Shown here one piece after another: positions 1 through 8,682 of a stretch of 64,000 nucleotides of DNA. The position numbers and the translations under genes were made by a program. A model generated the notes under the pieces. That model saw only the letters and a program-made list of their open reading frames with translations, had not been told where the DNA came from and did no database searches. Origin of the DNA: Bradyrhizobium sp. Tv2a-2 (lineage in GTDB: Bacteria; Pseudomonadota; Alphaproteobacteria; Rhizobiales; Xanthobacteraceae); NCBI RefSeq assembly GCF_000472425.1, contig NZ_AXAI01000015.1, positions 124,001 through 188,000 of the forward strand, read 5' to 3'. How positions within the stretch are numbered: position 1 is the stretch's first letter; each line of letters opens with the position of its first letter.

Positions 1-480
1 GCGGCCTATGTCGGCGCGATCATGGTCATCGTGTTCATGCTGCTGACCTACCGGCTGTTCGGCCTGTTCGCCAACATCGCCGTCATGATCAACGTCGCCA
101 TGATCTTCGGCCTGCTGTCGCTGCTCAATGCGACACTCACCCTGCCGGGCATCGCCGGCATCGTACTCACGGTCGGCATCGCGGTCGACTCCAACGTGCT
201 GATCTATGAGCGCATCCGCGAGGAACTGCGCGGCGGGCGCAACGCCATCTCGGCGATCGACGCCGGCTTCAAGCGGGCGCTGGCCACGATCCTGGACTCC
301 AACATCACCACCTTCATCGCCGCCGCGGTGCTGTTCTATATCGGCACCGGCCCGGTGCGCGGCTTCGCCGTCACGCTCGGCATCGGCATTCTCACCACTG
401 TTTTCACCGCCTTTACCCTGACCCGGCTGATCGTCGCCTGGTGGGTGCGCTGGAAGCGGCCACAAACCGTGCCGATCTAG
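1..480 (+). CDS. secD: Protein translocase subunit SecD, C-terminal part (gene starts before the window)
   Basis: The reading frame is open from base 1 and ends at TAG 478-480, giving the last 159 residues of SecD. The visible part is the RND-type membrane half: a run of hydrophobic helices, a PGIAGIVLTVGIAVDSNVLIYERIREELR motif region around window bases 150-230 with the conserved Asp and Asn of the SecD/SecF signature, and a basic C-terminal tail. SecD works with SecF and YajC to use the proton gradient to pull exported proteins through SecYEG. secF follows after 11 bases on the same strand, so they are one operon. Confidence 0.95.
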   Translation, partial: AAYVGAIMVIVFMLLTYRLFGLFANIAVMINVAMIFGLLSLLNATLTLPGIAGIVLTVGIAVDSNVLIYERIREELRGGRNAISAIDAGFKRALATILDSNITTFIAAAVLFYIGTGPVRGFAVTLGIGILTTVFTAFTLTRLIVAWWVRWKRPQTVPI

Positions 481-491
481 GAAACGCGGCT

Positions 492-1517
492 GTGACTCAC
501 ATCGTTCTGATCTCTCTCGGCGTTCTCATTGCCGTGCTGGCCGTCGTCAGCGCGCTCGGCATCCTGCCGCCCTTGCGCATTGTTCCCGACGACACGCATT
601 TCGATTTCACCCAGTTCCGCCGCATCAGTTTTCCGATCTCGGCGATGTTGTCGATCATCGCGATCACGCTGTTCTTCACCCATGGGCTGAATTTCGGCAT
701 CGACTTCAAGGGCGGCACGCTGCTCGAGGTCCGCGCCAAATCGGGCACCGCCGACATTGCCGGCATGCGTGGGAGCCTAAGCACGCTCGGTCTCGGTGAA
801 ATCCAGCTGCAGCAGTTCGGCGGGCCGGACGAGGTCTTGATCCGTGTCGCGGAGCAGCCCGGCGGCGACGCCGCGCAGCAGGAGGCGGTGAACAAGGTGC
901 GCGGCGCGCTTGGCGACACCGTCGACTACCGCCGCGTCGAGGTGGTTGGTCCTCGCGTCTCCGGCGAACTTCTGGCTTACGGCATGCTCGGCCTGATGCT
1001 CGCGATCATCTCGATCCTGGTCTATCTCTGGTTCCGCTTTGAGTGGCAGTTCGCGCTCGGCGCCATGATCGCCAACGTCCACGACATCGTGCTGACCATC
1101 GGCTTCATGTCGATCTCGCAGGTCGATTTCGACCTCACCAGCATCGCGGCGCTGCTGACCATTCTCGGCTATTCGCTCAACGATACGGTCGTGATCTACG
1201 ACCGCATCAGGGAAATGCTGCGGCGCTACAAGAAAATGCCGATGCCACAGCTGTTGAACGAATCGATCAACTCGACGCTGTCGCGCTCGATCATCACCCA
1301 TTTGACAGTCACGCTGGCCTTGCTCGCGCTCCTGTTGTTCGGCGGCCCCGCGATCCACAGCTTCACGGCAGTGATGATGTTCGGCGTCGTGCTGGTCGGT
1401 ACCTACACCTCGATCTTCATCGCGGCTCCGATCCTGATCTATCTCGGTGTCGGCACCCAGCGTGCCGAGGCGCAGGACGCGCCCGCGAAAAAGGCGAGCG
1501 CGCCGGCGAAGAAATAA
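492..1517 (+). CDS. secF: Protein translocase subunit SecF
   Basis: A 341-residue SecF. It has the GLNFGIDFKGGTLLEVR entry to the periplasmic domain near residues 68-85, the VVGPRVSGEL box, and the YSLNDTVVIYDRIREM signature. I chose GTG 492, preceded by AGGAAA at 480-485; the upstream ATG at 441 would overlap secD by 40 bases. Before the usual first SecF helix there is an extra hydrophobic segment (about residues 3-22), so seven membrane helices are predicted instead of six. The C-terminal tail is Ala/Lys-rich. It forms the SecDF proton-driven export motor with the upstream gene. Confidence 0.95.
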   Translation: MTHIVLISLGVLIAVLAVVSALGILPPLRIVPDDTHFDFTQFRRISFPISAMLSIIAITLFFTHGLNFGIDFKGGTLLEVRAKSGTADIAGMRGSLSTLGLGEIQLQQFGGPDEVLIRVAEQPGGDAAQQEAVNKVRGALGDTVDYRRVEVVGPRVSGELLAYGMLGLMLAIISILVYLWFRFEWQFALGAMIANVHDIVLTIGFMSISQVDFDLTSIAALLTILGYSLNDTVVIYDRIREMLRRYKKMPMPQLLNESINSTLSRSIITHLTVTLALLALLLFGGPAIHSFTAVMMFGVVLVGTYTSIFIAAPILIYLGVGTQRAEAQDAPAKKASAPAKK

Positions 1518-1589
1518 GGCCGGCATGGACCGAAAATGGCGCCTCCGGACTTGACCCCGAGGCGGGAAGCTCGTTCTTCGGATCCCATC

Positions 1590-1973
1590 ATGGCTGACAG
1601 TTTCGACGCTCCCCATCTTCCGCGCTCGGCGGCCATCGACGCCTACGGCAATGGCGGCTTCGCCTTTGCCGGGATGTCGCATCGGGGCTCGCTGTTGTGT
1701 CTGCCGAATGCGGTGTGGGCGTGGGAGATCACAAAACCCGAGCAGATCGACAAATATTCGCTCGCGCGGGTGTTTGACGCGGCCAATTCCATCGACACCC
1801 TGATCATCGGCACCGGATCCGGGGTGTGGTTGCCGCCGCAGGATTTGCGCAACGCGCTGCGCGCGGTGCGGGTGGTGCTGGATACGATGCAGACCGGGCC
1901 GGCAATCCGTACCTACAACATCATGCTGGGCGAGCGGCGCCGTGTTGCGGCGGCGCTGATCGCGGTGCCATGA
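1590..1973 (+). CDS. Mth938-like (DUF498) domain protein, NDUFAF3 homologue
   Basis: 127 residues from ATG 1590; an in-frame ATG at 1536 would add 18 residues of low-complexity sequence. The core HLPRSAAIDAYGNGGFAFAG, then SLLCLPNAVWAW and IDTLIIGTGSGVWLPP, matches the Mth938/DUF498 fold, whose mitochondrial member NDUFAF3 is a complex I assembly factor. The stop overlaps the ATG of the next gene (ATGA at 1970-1973), so translation is probably coupled. Position after secDF is the usual alphaproteobacterial arrangement. The biochemical activity is unknown; a role in respiratory complex assembly is inferred from the mitochondrial relative. Confidence 0.85.
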   Translation: MADSFDAPHLPRSAAIDAYGNGGFAFAGMSHRGSLLCLPNAVWAWEITKPEQIDKYSLARVFDAANSIDTLIIGTGSGVWLPPQDLRNALRAVRVVLDTMQTGPAIRTYNIMLGERRRVAAALIAVP

Positions 1974-2839
1974 CCGATAGGGCCTCCGACGACAGGGGAG
2001 CGGCGGCGTTCTGCGCCGATCTCGTTCGCACCCACGATTTTGCCCGCTATGCCGCAACGATCTTCGTGGCCGCCGAAGTACGTCGCGCGCTGCTCGCACT
2101 CTACGCCTTCAATGTCGAGGTCACGCGGGTGCGCGAACAGGTGACGCAGGCCTTGCCCGGCGAAATTCGTCTCCAATGGTGGAGCGACATGCTGGCGGGG
2201 CGCGCCCATGGCAGCGCCGAGGCCAATCCGGTCGCCGCCGAACTGATGAAGCTGATCCAGGTCGGCGAACTACCTGTCGAGACGCTGTCGCGCCTGATCG
2301 ATGAGCACCAGTTCGATCTCTACAACGACCCGATGCCGACCATGGCCGCCCTGGAAGGCTACCTGAACGACACCGCATCGGCGCTGTTTGCGCTGGCAGC
2401 ACGGATCGCCGGTGGCCCGCCATCGCCTGAGGTCGATCATCTGGCGCGCCACGCCGGTCTCGCGCAGGGCTTTGTCCGGGTGATCGCGACCCTGGCCTAC
2501 GACGCCTCGCGCCGCCAGCTATTCCTGCCGCAGCAGGTGCTGGCGCAGCATGGCAGCGATCTCGAAGAGGTCTTCGCCGGCAAGCTCACGCCGCGCCTGC
2601 GCGCTGCGGCCGACCAGCTGCTTGCGGAGGCGCGCCGACACCTCGACACGGCCTATGACCTGCTTGCAGACGCGCCGAGGGAGGTGAGGCGGGTGTTTCT
2701 GCCGCTCGCCGTGGTGCGGCGCGATCTGAAACGGCTGTGCCGCGCCGATCATGATCCCTTCGCATCGCAACCGCCGTCGCGGCTCTCGACGCTCTGGACA
2801 TTGTGGCGGGCGTCGCGATCGAGGCAGTTCAACGGGTAG
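1970..2839 (+). CDS. Squalene/phytoene synthase family protein, NDUFAF6-like
   Basis: 289 residues from ATG 1970, which overlaps the previous stop. It shows the head-to-head prenyl synthase fold: YAFNVEVTRVREQVTQ near residues 47-62, LQWWSDMLAG near 69-78, and DEHQFDLYNDPMP near 112-124. The canonical DXXXD motifs of true squalene synthases are not intact (one is DEHQFDLYND), which fits the NDUFAF6-like branch rather than a hopanoid or carotenoid enzyme. Neighbouring an NDUFAF3 homologue strengthens that reading. It may still bind or make a prenyl product; this is not decidable from sequence. Confidence 0.8.
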   Translation: MTDRASDDRGAAAFCADLVRTHDFARYAATIFVAAEVRRALLALYAFNVEVTRVREQVTQALPGEIRLQWWSDMLAGRAHGSAEANPVAAELMKLIQVGELPVETLSRLIDEHQFDLYNDPMPTMAALEGYLNDTASALFALAARIAGGPPSPEVDHLARHAGLAQGFVRVIATLAYDASRRQLFLPQQVLAQHGSDLEEVFAGKLTPRLRAAADQLLAEARRHLDTAYDLLADAPREVRRVFLPLAVVRRDLKRLCRADHDPFASQPPSRLSTLWTLWRASRSRQFNG

Positions 2840-3071
2840 CCCCCTCTGCGGCCGGAGCGGTGATCCACAGTCTGCCTCTCGGTTTTGCACTGTGAACAGG
2901 CAGACGCGACGGGGGACAACTCACACGCGCAACTGCCCGGCTGCAGTCCCGGCAACACGGCCCCCAATCAAATGCTTATGAGCCTTTTGGCGCTCTGGAC
3001 GTTTCCAACCGTTGAGCGGTAGGCTGGCGAAAAGGCCGCTTAAAGCCGGCTCGCCACGGGAGGACTTCGCG

Positions 3072-3992
3072 ATGCAGGAGTTGACGCCTGAGACCATTAC
3101 GGGCGCCGTGCTCGATCAGATGGCGACGACGTCCGATCGGCGCATGAAGGAGGTCATGGCGGCCGCGGTCAGGCATCTGCATGATTTTGCCCGTGAGGTG
3201 AACCTGACCCCCGGGGAATGGATCAAGGGCATCGAATTCATGACCCTGGTCGGGAAGACGTGCACCCCGGCCCGGCAGGAGTTCATTCTGCTGTCGGACA
3301 CGCTTGGCCTTTCGGCCCTGGTCAACGGGCTGCACGACAAGACCGCGATCGAGGAGGGGACGCATACGAGCCTGCTCGGCCCGTTCTACCGCGAGGCGTC
3401 GCCGACGCTTGCGCCCGGCAGCCAGATTGCAAGGCACGTGAAGCCCGGCACCGAATGCGTGCTCTACGGCAAGATCACGGACGTTCACGGCAAGCCGCTC
3501 GCGGGCGCAACCGTGTCGGTCTGGCAGACCAGCGCCGACGGCCTCTATGACATTCAGGAAGATGCGACAACGACCGATTATCGGGGCGTGTTCACCACGG
3601 ACGCGAATGGCCTGTTCACAATCCGCACAGTGAAGCCGCGTGGGTACTCGATTCCCATGAATGGCCCGGTCGGGAGCATGGTGCGCGCGCAGGGGCGGCA
3701 CGGCATGCGCCCGGCCCACATCCATTTCCTGGTCGGCGCGCCGGGCTATCGTGAGCTGGTCACGGCGCTGTATCTGCGCGACGACCCGCATCTTTCCGAT
3801 GACGTCGTGTTCGGCTCCTCCGACGACCTTGCGGTCGACATCGTTCCTGACGATCCGAGCTGTCCCATCCCGGGCGTGCCGAGCATTCGCTTCGATTTGC
3901 GCCTGTCGCGCGAAGGCGAGGCGGACAAGACCAGCGGGCGCGTCGGTTCCGATCCGTCGGCCATCCTGAAGGAGAAAGCCGCGGCAAGCTGA
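3072..3992 (+). CDS. Intradiol ring-cleavage dioxygenase (catechol/hydroxyquinol 1,2-dioxygenase type)
   Basis: 306 residues. ATG 3072 follows GGGAGGA; the earlier ATG at 3012 adds a basic stretch unlike the family. An N-terminal dimerisation domain (residues 1-95) is followed by the beta-sandwich catalytic domain. The non-haem Fe(III) ligands are visible: Tyr in LLGPFYREASP, Tyr in PRGYSIPMNG, and two His in RPAHIHFLV. The enzyme opens catechol-type rings between the hydroxyls to cis,cis-muconate-type products. The N-terminal domain looks closest to hydroxyquinol or chlorocatechol dioxygenases, but the exact substrate is not settled. A Liv-type ABC importer follows on the same strand. Confidence 0.88.
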   Translation: MQELTPETITGAVLDQMATTSDRRMKEVMAAAVRHLHDFAREVNLTPGEWIKGIEFMTLVGKTCTPARQEFILLSDTLGLSALVNGLHDKTAIEEGTHTSLLGPFYREASPTLAPGSQIARHVKPGTECVLYGKITDVHGKPLAGATVSVWQTSADGLYDIQEDATTTDYRGVFTTDANGLFTIRTVKPRGYSIPMNGPVGSMVRAQGRHGMRPAHIHFLVGAPGYRELVTALYLRDDPHLSDDVVFGSSDDLAVDIVPDDPSCPIPGVPSIRFDLRLSREGEADKTSGRVGSDPSAILKEKAAAS

Positions 3993-4053
3993 GGCAGAGA
4001 CGCCGTCAAAGGTCGAAACCAAACATCAAAAACACTATGGAGTTGGGGGAATA

Positions 4054-5301
4054 ATGAATCGCAGAAGGGTGATCGGCTGGGCTGTGGCCGGAATTGCGCT
4101 TGGGTTGATGTCGGTTGCGAGCGCAGAGGAGCCGCCGATCAAGATCGGTATGTCGATGCCGCAGACCGGCGGACTTGCCGGCGGCGGCAAGGCCTCGCTG
4201 CTCGGCATCGAGATCTGGCGCGACGATATCAATGCCAAGGGCGGTCTGTTGGGCCGCAAGGTTGAGCTCGTCGTCTATGACGACAAGTCGAGCGCCTCCG
4301 AAACGCCGGCGCTGTACGCAAAGCTCCTCGACGTCGACAAGGTCGATCTGCTGTTTGCGCCCTACGCAACGGTTCCGACCGCGCCCATCATGCCGCTCGT
4401 CAAGCAGCGCGGCATGCTGCTGATGGGGAATTTCTCTTTTCAGGTGAACAGCAAGGTTCACCACGACATGTGGTTCAACAATGCGCCGTGGGGTCCGGCC
4501 GACAGCTGGGCGACGGGCTTCCTGACGCTTGGTCAGAAGGCCGGCGGCAAGACGGTTGCGATCCTCTCGGCCGACCAGGAATTCGCGCAGAACATTGCCA
4601 CGACCGCGCGCGACGTGGCCAAGAAGCTCAATCTGCAGGTCGTCTTCGACCAGGCCTATCCGCCGAGCACGGCCGAGTTTTCCAGCATCATTCGGGCGGT
4701 CAACGCGGCCAAGCCCGATATCGTCTTCGTCGCGTCCTATCCGCCTGACTCGGCCGGTATCCTGCGCGCCGTCAACGAGATCGGGGTCGGCGACAACGTC
4801 AAGATTCTCGGCGGTGCGATGGTCGGGCTGCAGTTTGGCGCCGTCATGGAGAACATGGGTTCGCTGCTCAATGGCGTGGTCAACTTCAACACCTGGCTGC
4901 CCGAACCGAGCATGTATTTCGATGGGACCAAGGCCTTCTTCGAGAAGTACAGCAAGCGCGCGGTTCAAGCGAAGGTCGACCCGCTCGGCTACTATCTTGC
5001 CCCTTATGGCTATGCCATGGGCCAGATGATCGAGGAGGCCGTCAACGCCACCAAGTCGCTCGACCAGAAGACGCTCGCCAAATATCTGCGCGAGAACACG
5101 CACAAGACCATCGTCGGGCCAATTACCTTTGCCGAAGACGGCGAATGGAAGGAGAGCGCAACGCTGGAAGCCCAGTTCCGGGGCGTCAAGGACAAGAACA
5201 TGGATCAGTTCCGATCTGCCGGCAAACAGGTGATCCTGTTCCCGGATCGGCTGAAAACCGGTGACCTGATCACCCCCTTCGAGGACGCTCGCAATAAATA
5301 A
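4054..5301 (+). CDS. ABC transporter substrate-binding protein, Liv/branched-chain amino acid type
   Basis: 415 residues with a signal peptide (RRRVIGWAVAGIALGLMSVASAEE, cleavage near residue 25) and a periplasmic binding protein type 1 fold beginning PIKIGMSMPQTGGLAGGGKA. Good Shine-Dalgarno GGGGGA lies before ATG 4054. The family binds branched-chain amino acids, amides or small aromatic acids and delivers them to LivHMGF. Because the gene directly follows a ring-cleavage dioxygenase, an aromatic or aliphatic acid ligand is a reasonable inference; the ligand cannot be read from the sequence. It is the first gene of a five-gene importer. Confidence 0.9.
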   Translation: MNRRRVIGWAVAGIALGLMSVASAEEPPIKIGMSMPQTGGLAGGGKASLLGIEIWRDDINAKGGLLGRKVELVVYDDKSSASETPALYAKLLDVDKVDLLFAPYATVPTAPIMPLVKQRGMLLMGNFSFQVNSKVHHDMWFNNAPWGPADSWATGFLTLGQKAGGKTVAILSADQEFAQNIATTARDVAKKLNLQVVFDQAYPPSTAEFSSIIRAVNAAKPDIVFVASYPPDSAGILRAVNEIGVGDNVKILGGAMVGLQFGAVMENMGSLLNGVVNFNTWLPEPSMYFDGTKAFFEKYSKRAVQAKVDPLGYYLAPYGYAMGQMIEEAVNATKSLDQKTLAKYLRENTHKTIVGPITFAEDGEWKESATLEAQFRGVKDKNMDQFRSAGKQVILFPDRLKTGDLITPFEDARNK

Positions 5302-5357
5302 GTAGCTATCGAGCCCGAGCGGACGGGCTTCGCGAGAGGCCGAGGAGGGTGGTCTAA

Positions 5358-6233
5358 GTGTTCTCGATCGATTTGCTGCGCGACGCGGTCGTGCTCGGCG
5401 TGCTGCTGGGCTGCTTCTATGCAGCCGTCAGCATCGGGCTGTCGATTTCGTTCGGCCTGCTCGACGTGCCGCATGTGGCTCATCCGGCCTTCCTGGTGCT
5501 GGCATCGTATGGCGTCTATCTGCTCAACGACAGCTACGACATCGATCCACTGCTCGCGGGACTCCTGCTCACGCCCCTGTTCTTCCTGCTCGGGCTTGTC
5601 ACCTACCGCCTCTATCACGAGACCTTCGAGAAGCGCGGCAGCGACGCCGCAGTGCGCGGCATCGCGTTTTTTTTCGGCGTCGCCTTCATCATCGAGGTGC
5701 TGATCATCCTGCAATTCGGGGTCGATCAGCGCTCGGTTACCGCATCCTATATCGGCAAGGCCTGGCGCTTCGGCGATCTTCGCATACCGATCCGGCAGCT
5801 CGTCGCGTTTGCAGTCGCAATCGGCCTGACCGTGCTGCTGGCGGCGTACCTGTCGAAGACGTTCATGGGCCGCGCCATCCGTGCCGTAGCACAGGACGAG
5901 GAGGGGCTGCGGCTGATGGGGGCCAACCCGGTCAGGATCAAGCAAGTCGCGTTCGGTATTGCGACGGCGGTGCTGGGTATCGCCGGTGCGCTCCTGATCA
6001 TCGTCGCTCCCGTCGAGCCGACGCTCGATCGCGTTTATATCGGGCGCACCTTCTGCGTGGTCGTCATGGCCGGGCTCGGCAGTATCTCCGGCACGCTGAT
6101 CGCCTCCATCATTCTCGGCGTTGCCGAGTCCATCGTGCTGACCATGTTCGGGGCGTCCTGGGCGCCGGCGATTTCATTTGCGCTGTTGCTCGGCGTTCTG
6201 GCCGTGCGGCCGCAAGGCCTGCTTGGCAGGTGA
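5358..6233 (+). CDS. Branched-chain amino acid-type ABC transporter permease (LivH family)
   Basis: 291-residue inner-membrane permease starting at GTG 5358 after GAGGAGGG. Multiple hydrophobic helices run throughout; the loop AIRAVAQDEEGLRLMGANPVRIKQVAFG (about residues 173-200) is the EAA-like cytoplasmic motif that docks on the ATPases, and VVVMAGLGSISGTLIASIILGVAES is the typical LivH C-terminal signature. It pairs with the LivM-type permease that begins 3 bases downstream. Confidence 0.92.
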   Translation: MFSIDLLRDAVVLGVLLGCFYAAVSIGLSISFGLLDVPHVAHPAFLVLASYGVYLLNDSYDIDPLLAGLLLTPLFFLLGLVTYRLYHETFEKRGSDAAVRGIAFFFGVAFIIEVLIILQFGVDQRSVTASYIGKAWRFGDLRIPIRQLVAFAVAIGLTVLLAAYLSKTFMGRAIRAVAQDEEGLRLMGANPVRIKQVAFGIATAVLGIAGALLIIVAPVEPTLDRVYIGRTFCVVVMAGLGSISGTLIASIILGVAESIVLTMFGASWAPAISFALLLGVLAVRPQGLLGR

Positions 6234-6236
6234 TCC

Positions 6237-7190
6237 ATGCAACGTAGCTCCATCGTATTTTGGACGGGGGCGCTCCTGTTCCTGGCCGTCGTCTTCGCGA
6301 TGACGCAACTTTTGCGCAACGAGTATCCGTTCTTTGCCGGCTATGTGATCCTGCAATTCGTGGTGCTTTCGGTCGCCTGGACCATCCTCGGCGGCTATGC
6401 CGGATACGTCAATTTCGGCACCAACGCCTTCTTCGGTGTCGGAGTCTATACGGCCGTGCTCCTGGTCCAGGCGTACAAGGCCCCGCTGGGCGTGCAGATT
6501 GCTGCCGCCGCGGTGGTCGGGAGCCTGCTTGGTCTCGGCGTCGGCCTGTTGACCCTGCGGATGCGCGGCATCTTCTTTTCCATAGCGACAATCGCGCTCG
6601 CGATCGTCATCGAGACCACCGTCACCAACTGGCGCTTTGTCGGCGGCGCGGCCGGCATTCAGCTGCAGCGGCCGCCGGTGACGGCGCCGTTCGACAGCTA
6701 TGTAAAGATGCTGTTCTTCGTGCAGGCGCTCCTGGTCGTGCTGGCCGTTGCAATCACGCGCTTCATCCAGAACTCCCGCATCGGCCGCGGGCTGCATGCG
6801 CTGCGCGACGATGAACTCGCTGCCGAATGTACCGGTGTGCCGACCCTGCGGCTGAAGCTTCTCGCCTGCGTGATCTCGGGCGCGCTGATTTCCGCGGGTG
6901 GAGCGCCGGCTGCGATGTATGTGCAGTATGCCAATCCGGACTCGGCGTTCAATCTGAACTACTCGGTTTCGGTGCTGGCGATGTCGCTGATTGGCGGCAC
7001 CTCGCATTGGATCGGACCGATTTTGGGCGCGGTCCTGCTCGGTACGACGCAGCAATTTCTGACGGTGACGATCTCCTCCGAAATCAATGTGCTCGTGCTC
7101 GGGGTCATGCTGGTGGTGTTCGTGGTGGCCGCGCCGAAAGGGATCATCGGCCTCTTCGGCAAGTCGTTCCGATCAGGAGGTCGCGCATGA
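6237..7190 (+). CDS. Branched-chain amino acid-type ABC transporter permease (LivM family)
   Basis: 317-residue multi-pass permease. The LivM features GGYAGYVNFGTNAFFGVGVY (about residues 46-65) and the EAA-type loop GRGLHALRDDELAAECTGV (about 183-201) are clear, and MSLIGGTSHWIGPILGAVLLG closes the permease core. It begins 3 bases after the LivH-type gene and its stop overlaps the ATG of the next ATPase (GCATGA), so translation is probably coupled. Confidence 0.92.
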   Translation: MQRSSIVFWTGALLFLAVVFAMTQLLRNEYPFFAGYVILQFVVLSVAWTILGGYAGYVNFGTNAFFGVGVYTAVLLVQAYKAPLGVQIAAAAVVGSLLGLGVGLLTLRMRGIFFSIATIALAIVIETTVTNWRFVGGAAGIQLQRPPVTAPFDSYVKMLFFVQALLVVLAVAITRFIQNSRIGRGLHALRDDELAAECTGVPTLRLKLLACVISGALISAGGAPAAMYVQYANPDSAFNLNYSVSVLAMSLIGGTSHWIGPILGAVLLGTTQQFLTVTISSEINVLVLGVMLVVFVVAAPKGIIGLFGKSFRSGGRA

Positions 7191-7936
7191 CGACGCCGGC
7201 CGCTCCCCGGGAACCACTGCTGCGCATCGAAGCGCTGACCAAGAACTTTGGTGGCTTTATCGCGCTCGACAACATCAATGTCGACATCGCCAAGGGTGAG
7301 CGCTTTGGCCTGATCGGGCCGAATGGTTCAGGCAAGACCACCCTGGTCAATTGCATTTCCGGCGCGCTGCGGCCGAACAAGGGCAACGTGGTGTTTGCAG
7401 GCGCCGACATCACGTTGTTGCCGCCGAACCGGAGGTCGCACCGTGGCATCGCTCGCAGCTTCCAGATTCCACGGCCGTTCCGCAGCATGACTGTGCTGGA
7501 AAACCTGATGGTGGCGCTCGATTTCGCAGGCAATCGCGAGCTCCTGGAGACGGAGGCGCATCGCCGGGATGCTGCGATGTCGATCCTGAGCCGGATCGGG
7601 CTTACCACAAGGGCAACCGTCCCGACCGCGGTCCTGACCCAGGTTGAATTGCGCAAAATGGAGCTGGCACGCGCGCTCGCGACAGGCCCGAAGCTTTTGA
7701 TTTCGGATGAGGCGATGGCCGGGCTCTCGACGTCCGAGGTCGACGAGGTGCTGGATCTCCTCATGAGCCTCGGCGGCGAGGACATCGCCATCATCATGAT
7801 CGAGCATATCATGCAGGCGGTGATGCGGTTCTCGCAGCGCGTGATGTGCCTCGATGCCGGCCGCATTATTGCGATCGGCGCGCCGTCGGAGGTGATGGCG
7901 AATGCACGTGTCCAGGAGGCTTATCTTGGCACTTAG
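7187..7936 (+). CDS. ABC transporter ATP-binding protein (LivG family)
   Basis: 249 residues from ATG 7187. Walker A GPNGSGKTT lies near residue 45. The Walker B region is LLISDEAMAGL; the family usually has DEP here, so the Pro is replaced by Ala. The usual LSGGQ signature is also weak: the equivalent region reads AVLTQVELRKMELARAL. The long insert with SFQIPRPFRSMTVLENLMVAL is typical of LivG. It energises the importer together with the LivF-type ATPase, whose start lies inside the end of this gene. Confidence 0.88.
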   Translation: MTTPAAPREPLLRIEALTKNFGGFIALDNINVDIAKGERFGLIGPNGSGKTTLVNCISGALRPNKGNVVFAGADITLLPPNRRSHRGIARSFQIPRPFRSMTVLENLMVALDFAGNRELLETEAHRRDAAMSILSRIGLTTRATVPTAVLTQVELRKMELARALATGPKLLISDEAMAGLSTSEVDEVLDLLMSLGGEDIAIIMIEHIMQAVMRFSQRVMCLDAGRIIAIGAPSEVMANARVQEAYLGT

Positions 7937-8663
7937 CCTCTCGATCGAAGGGCTGGACGCGGGCTACGGCGCCGTGAAGGCGCTGCGCGGGGTCAACGTG
8001 CATGTCGAGGGCGGCCAGACCGTTGCGTTGCTCGGCACCAATGGCAACGGCAAGAGCACCCTGATGAAGTGCATCATGGGGCTGGTGCGCCCGTCGCGCG
8101 GCCGCCTGTCGCTGACCATCGAGGGCAAGGCGCACGACCTGACGAAACTCTCGCCCGAGGACATCGTCGATCTCGGCGTGGCACTGGTGCCGGAGGGACG
8201 GCGGCTGTTTCCCAAGCTCACGGTCGAGGAAAACCTGATGCTCGGCGCCTTCCGTAAGGTCGCGCGCCGTGCCATCCATCGCAATCTGACGCAGGCCTTC
8301 GACACCTTTCCGGTGCTGAAGGAGCGCAGGACCCAGCTTGCCGGCACCATGTCGGGCGGCCAGCAGCAGATGCTGGCCATCGCGCGTGCGCTGATGTCCT
8401 CGCCGCGACTTCTCCTGGTCGACGAGCCCTCGGTCGGGCTGTCGCCGCTCCTGGTGTCGCAGACGATTGCCAAGATCGGCGAGCTCAAGCAAAGTTTCGG
8501 GCTGACGGTCCTGATGGCGGAGCAGAATTTCAACCAGGCGATCCGCATTGCTGACCGTGGCTACATCATCGTCCATGGCGAGATTGCCGTTGCTGCCGGC
8601 TCGGTTGACGAGCTGAAGGCCAACGACATCGTGAAGCGGCTTTATCTCGGCGGCACGGCCTGA
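7926..8663 (+). CDS. ABC transporter ATP-binding protein (LivF family), TTG start
   Basis: 245 residues. Walker A GTNGNGKST, signature MSGGQQQMLAIARAL and Walker B LLLVDEPSVGL are intact. The start is most likely TTG 7926: AGGAGG at 7914-7919 sits six bases before it, and the product then begins MALSLSIEGL. The in-frame ATG at 7902 has no such ribosome site. The start lies 11 bases inside the LivG-type gene, so the two ATPases are translationally coupled. This is the last gene of the importer. Confidence 0.9.
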   Translation: MALSLSIEGLDAGYGAVKALRGVNVHVEGGQTVALLGTNGNGKSTLMKCIMGLVRPSRGRLSLTIEGKAHDLTKLSPEDIVDLGVALVPEGRRLFPKLTVEENLMLGAFRKVARRAIHRNLTQAFDTFPVLKERRTQLAGTMSGGQQQMLAIARALMSSPRLLLVDEPSVGLSPLLVSQTIAKIGELKQSFGLTVLMAEQNFNQAIRIADRGYIIVHGEIAVAAGSVDELKANDIVKRLYLGGTA

Positions 8664-8682
8664 ACGCGAGCAGATTCAGCGT

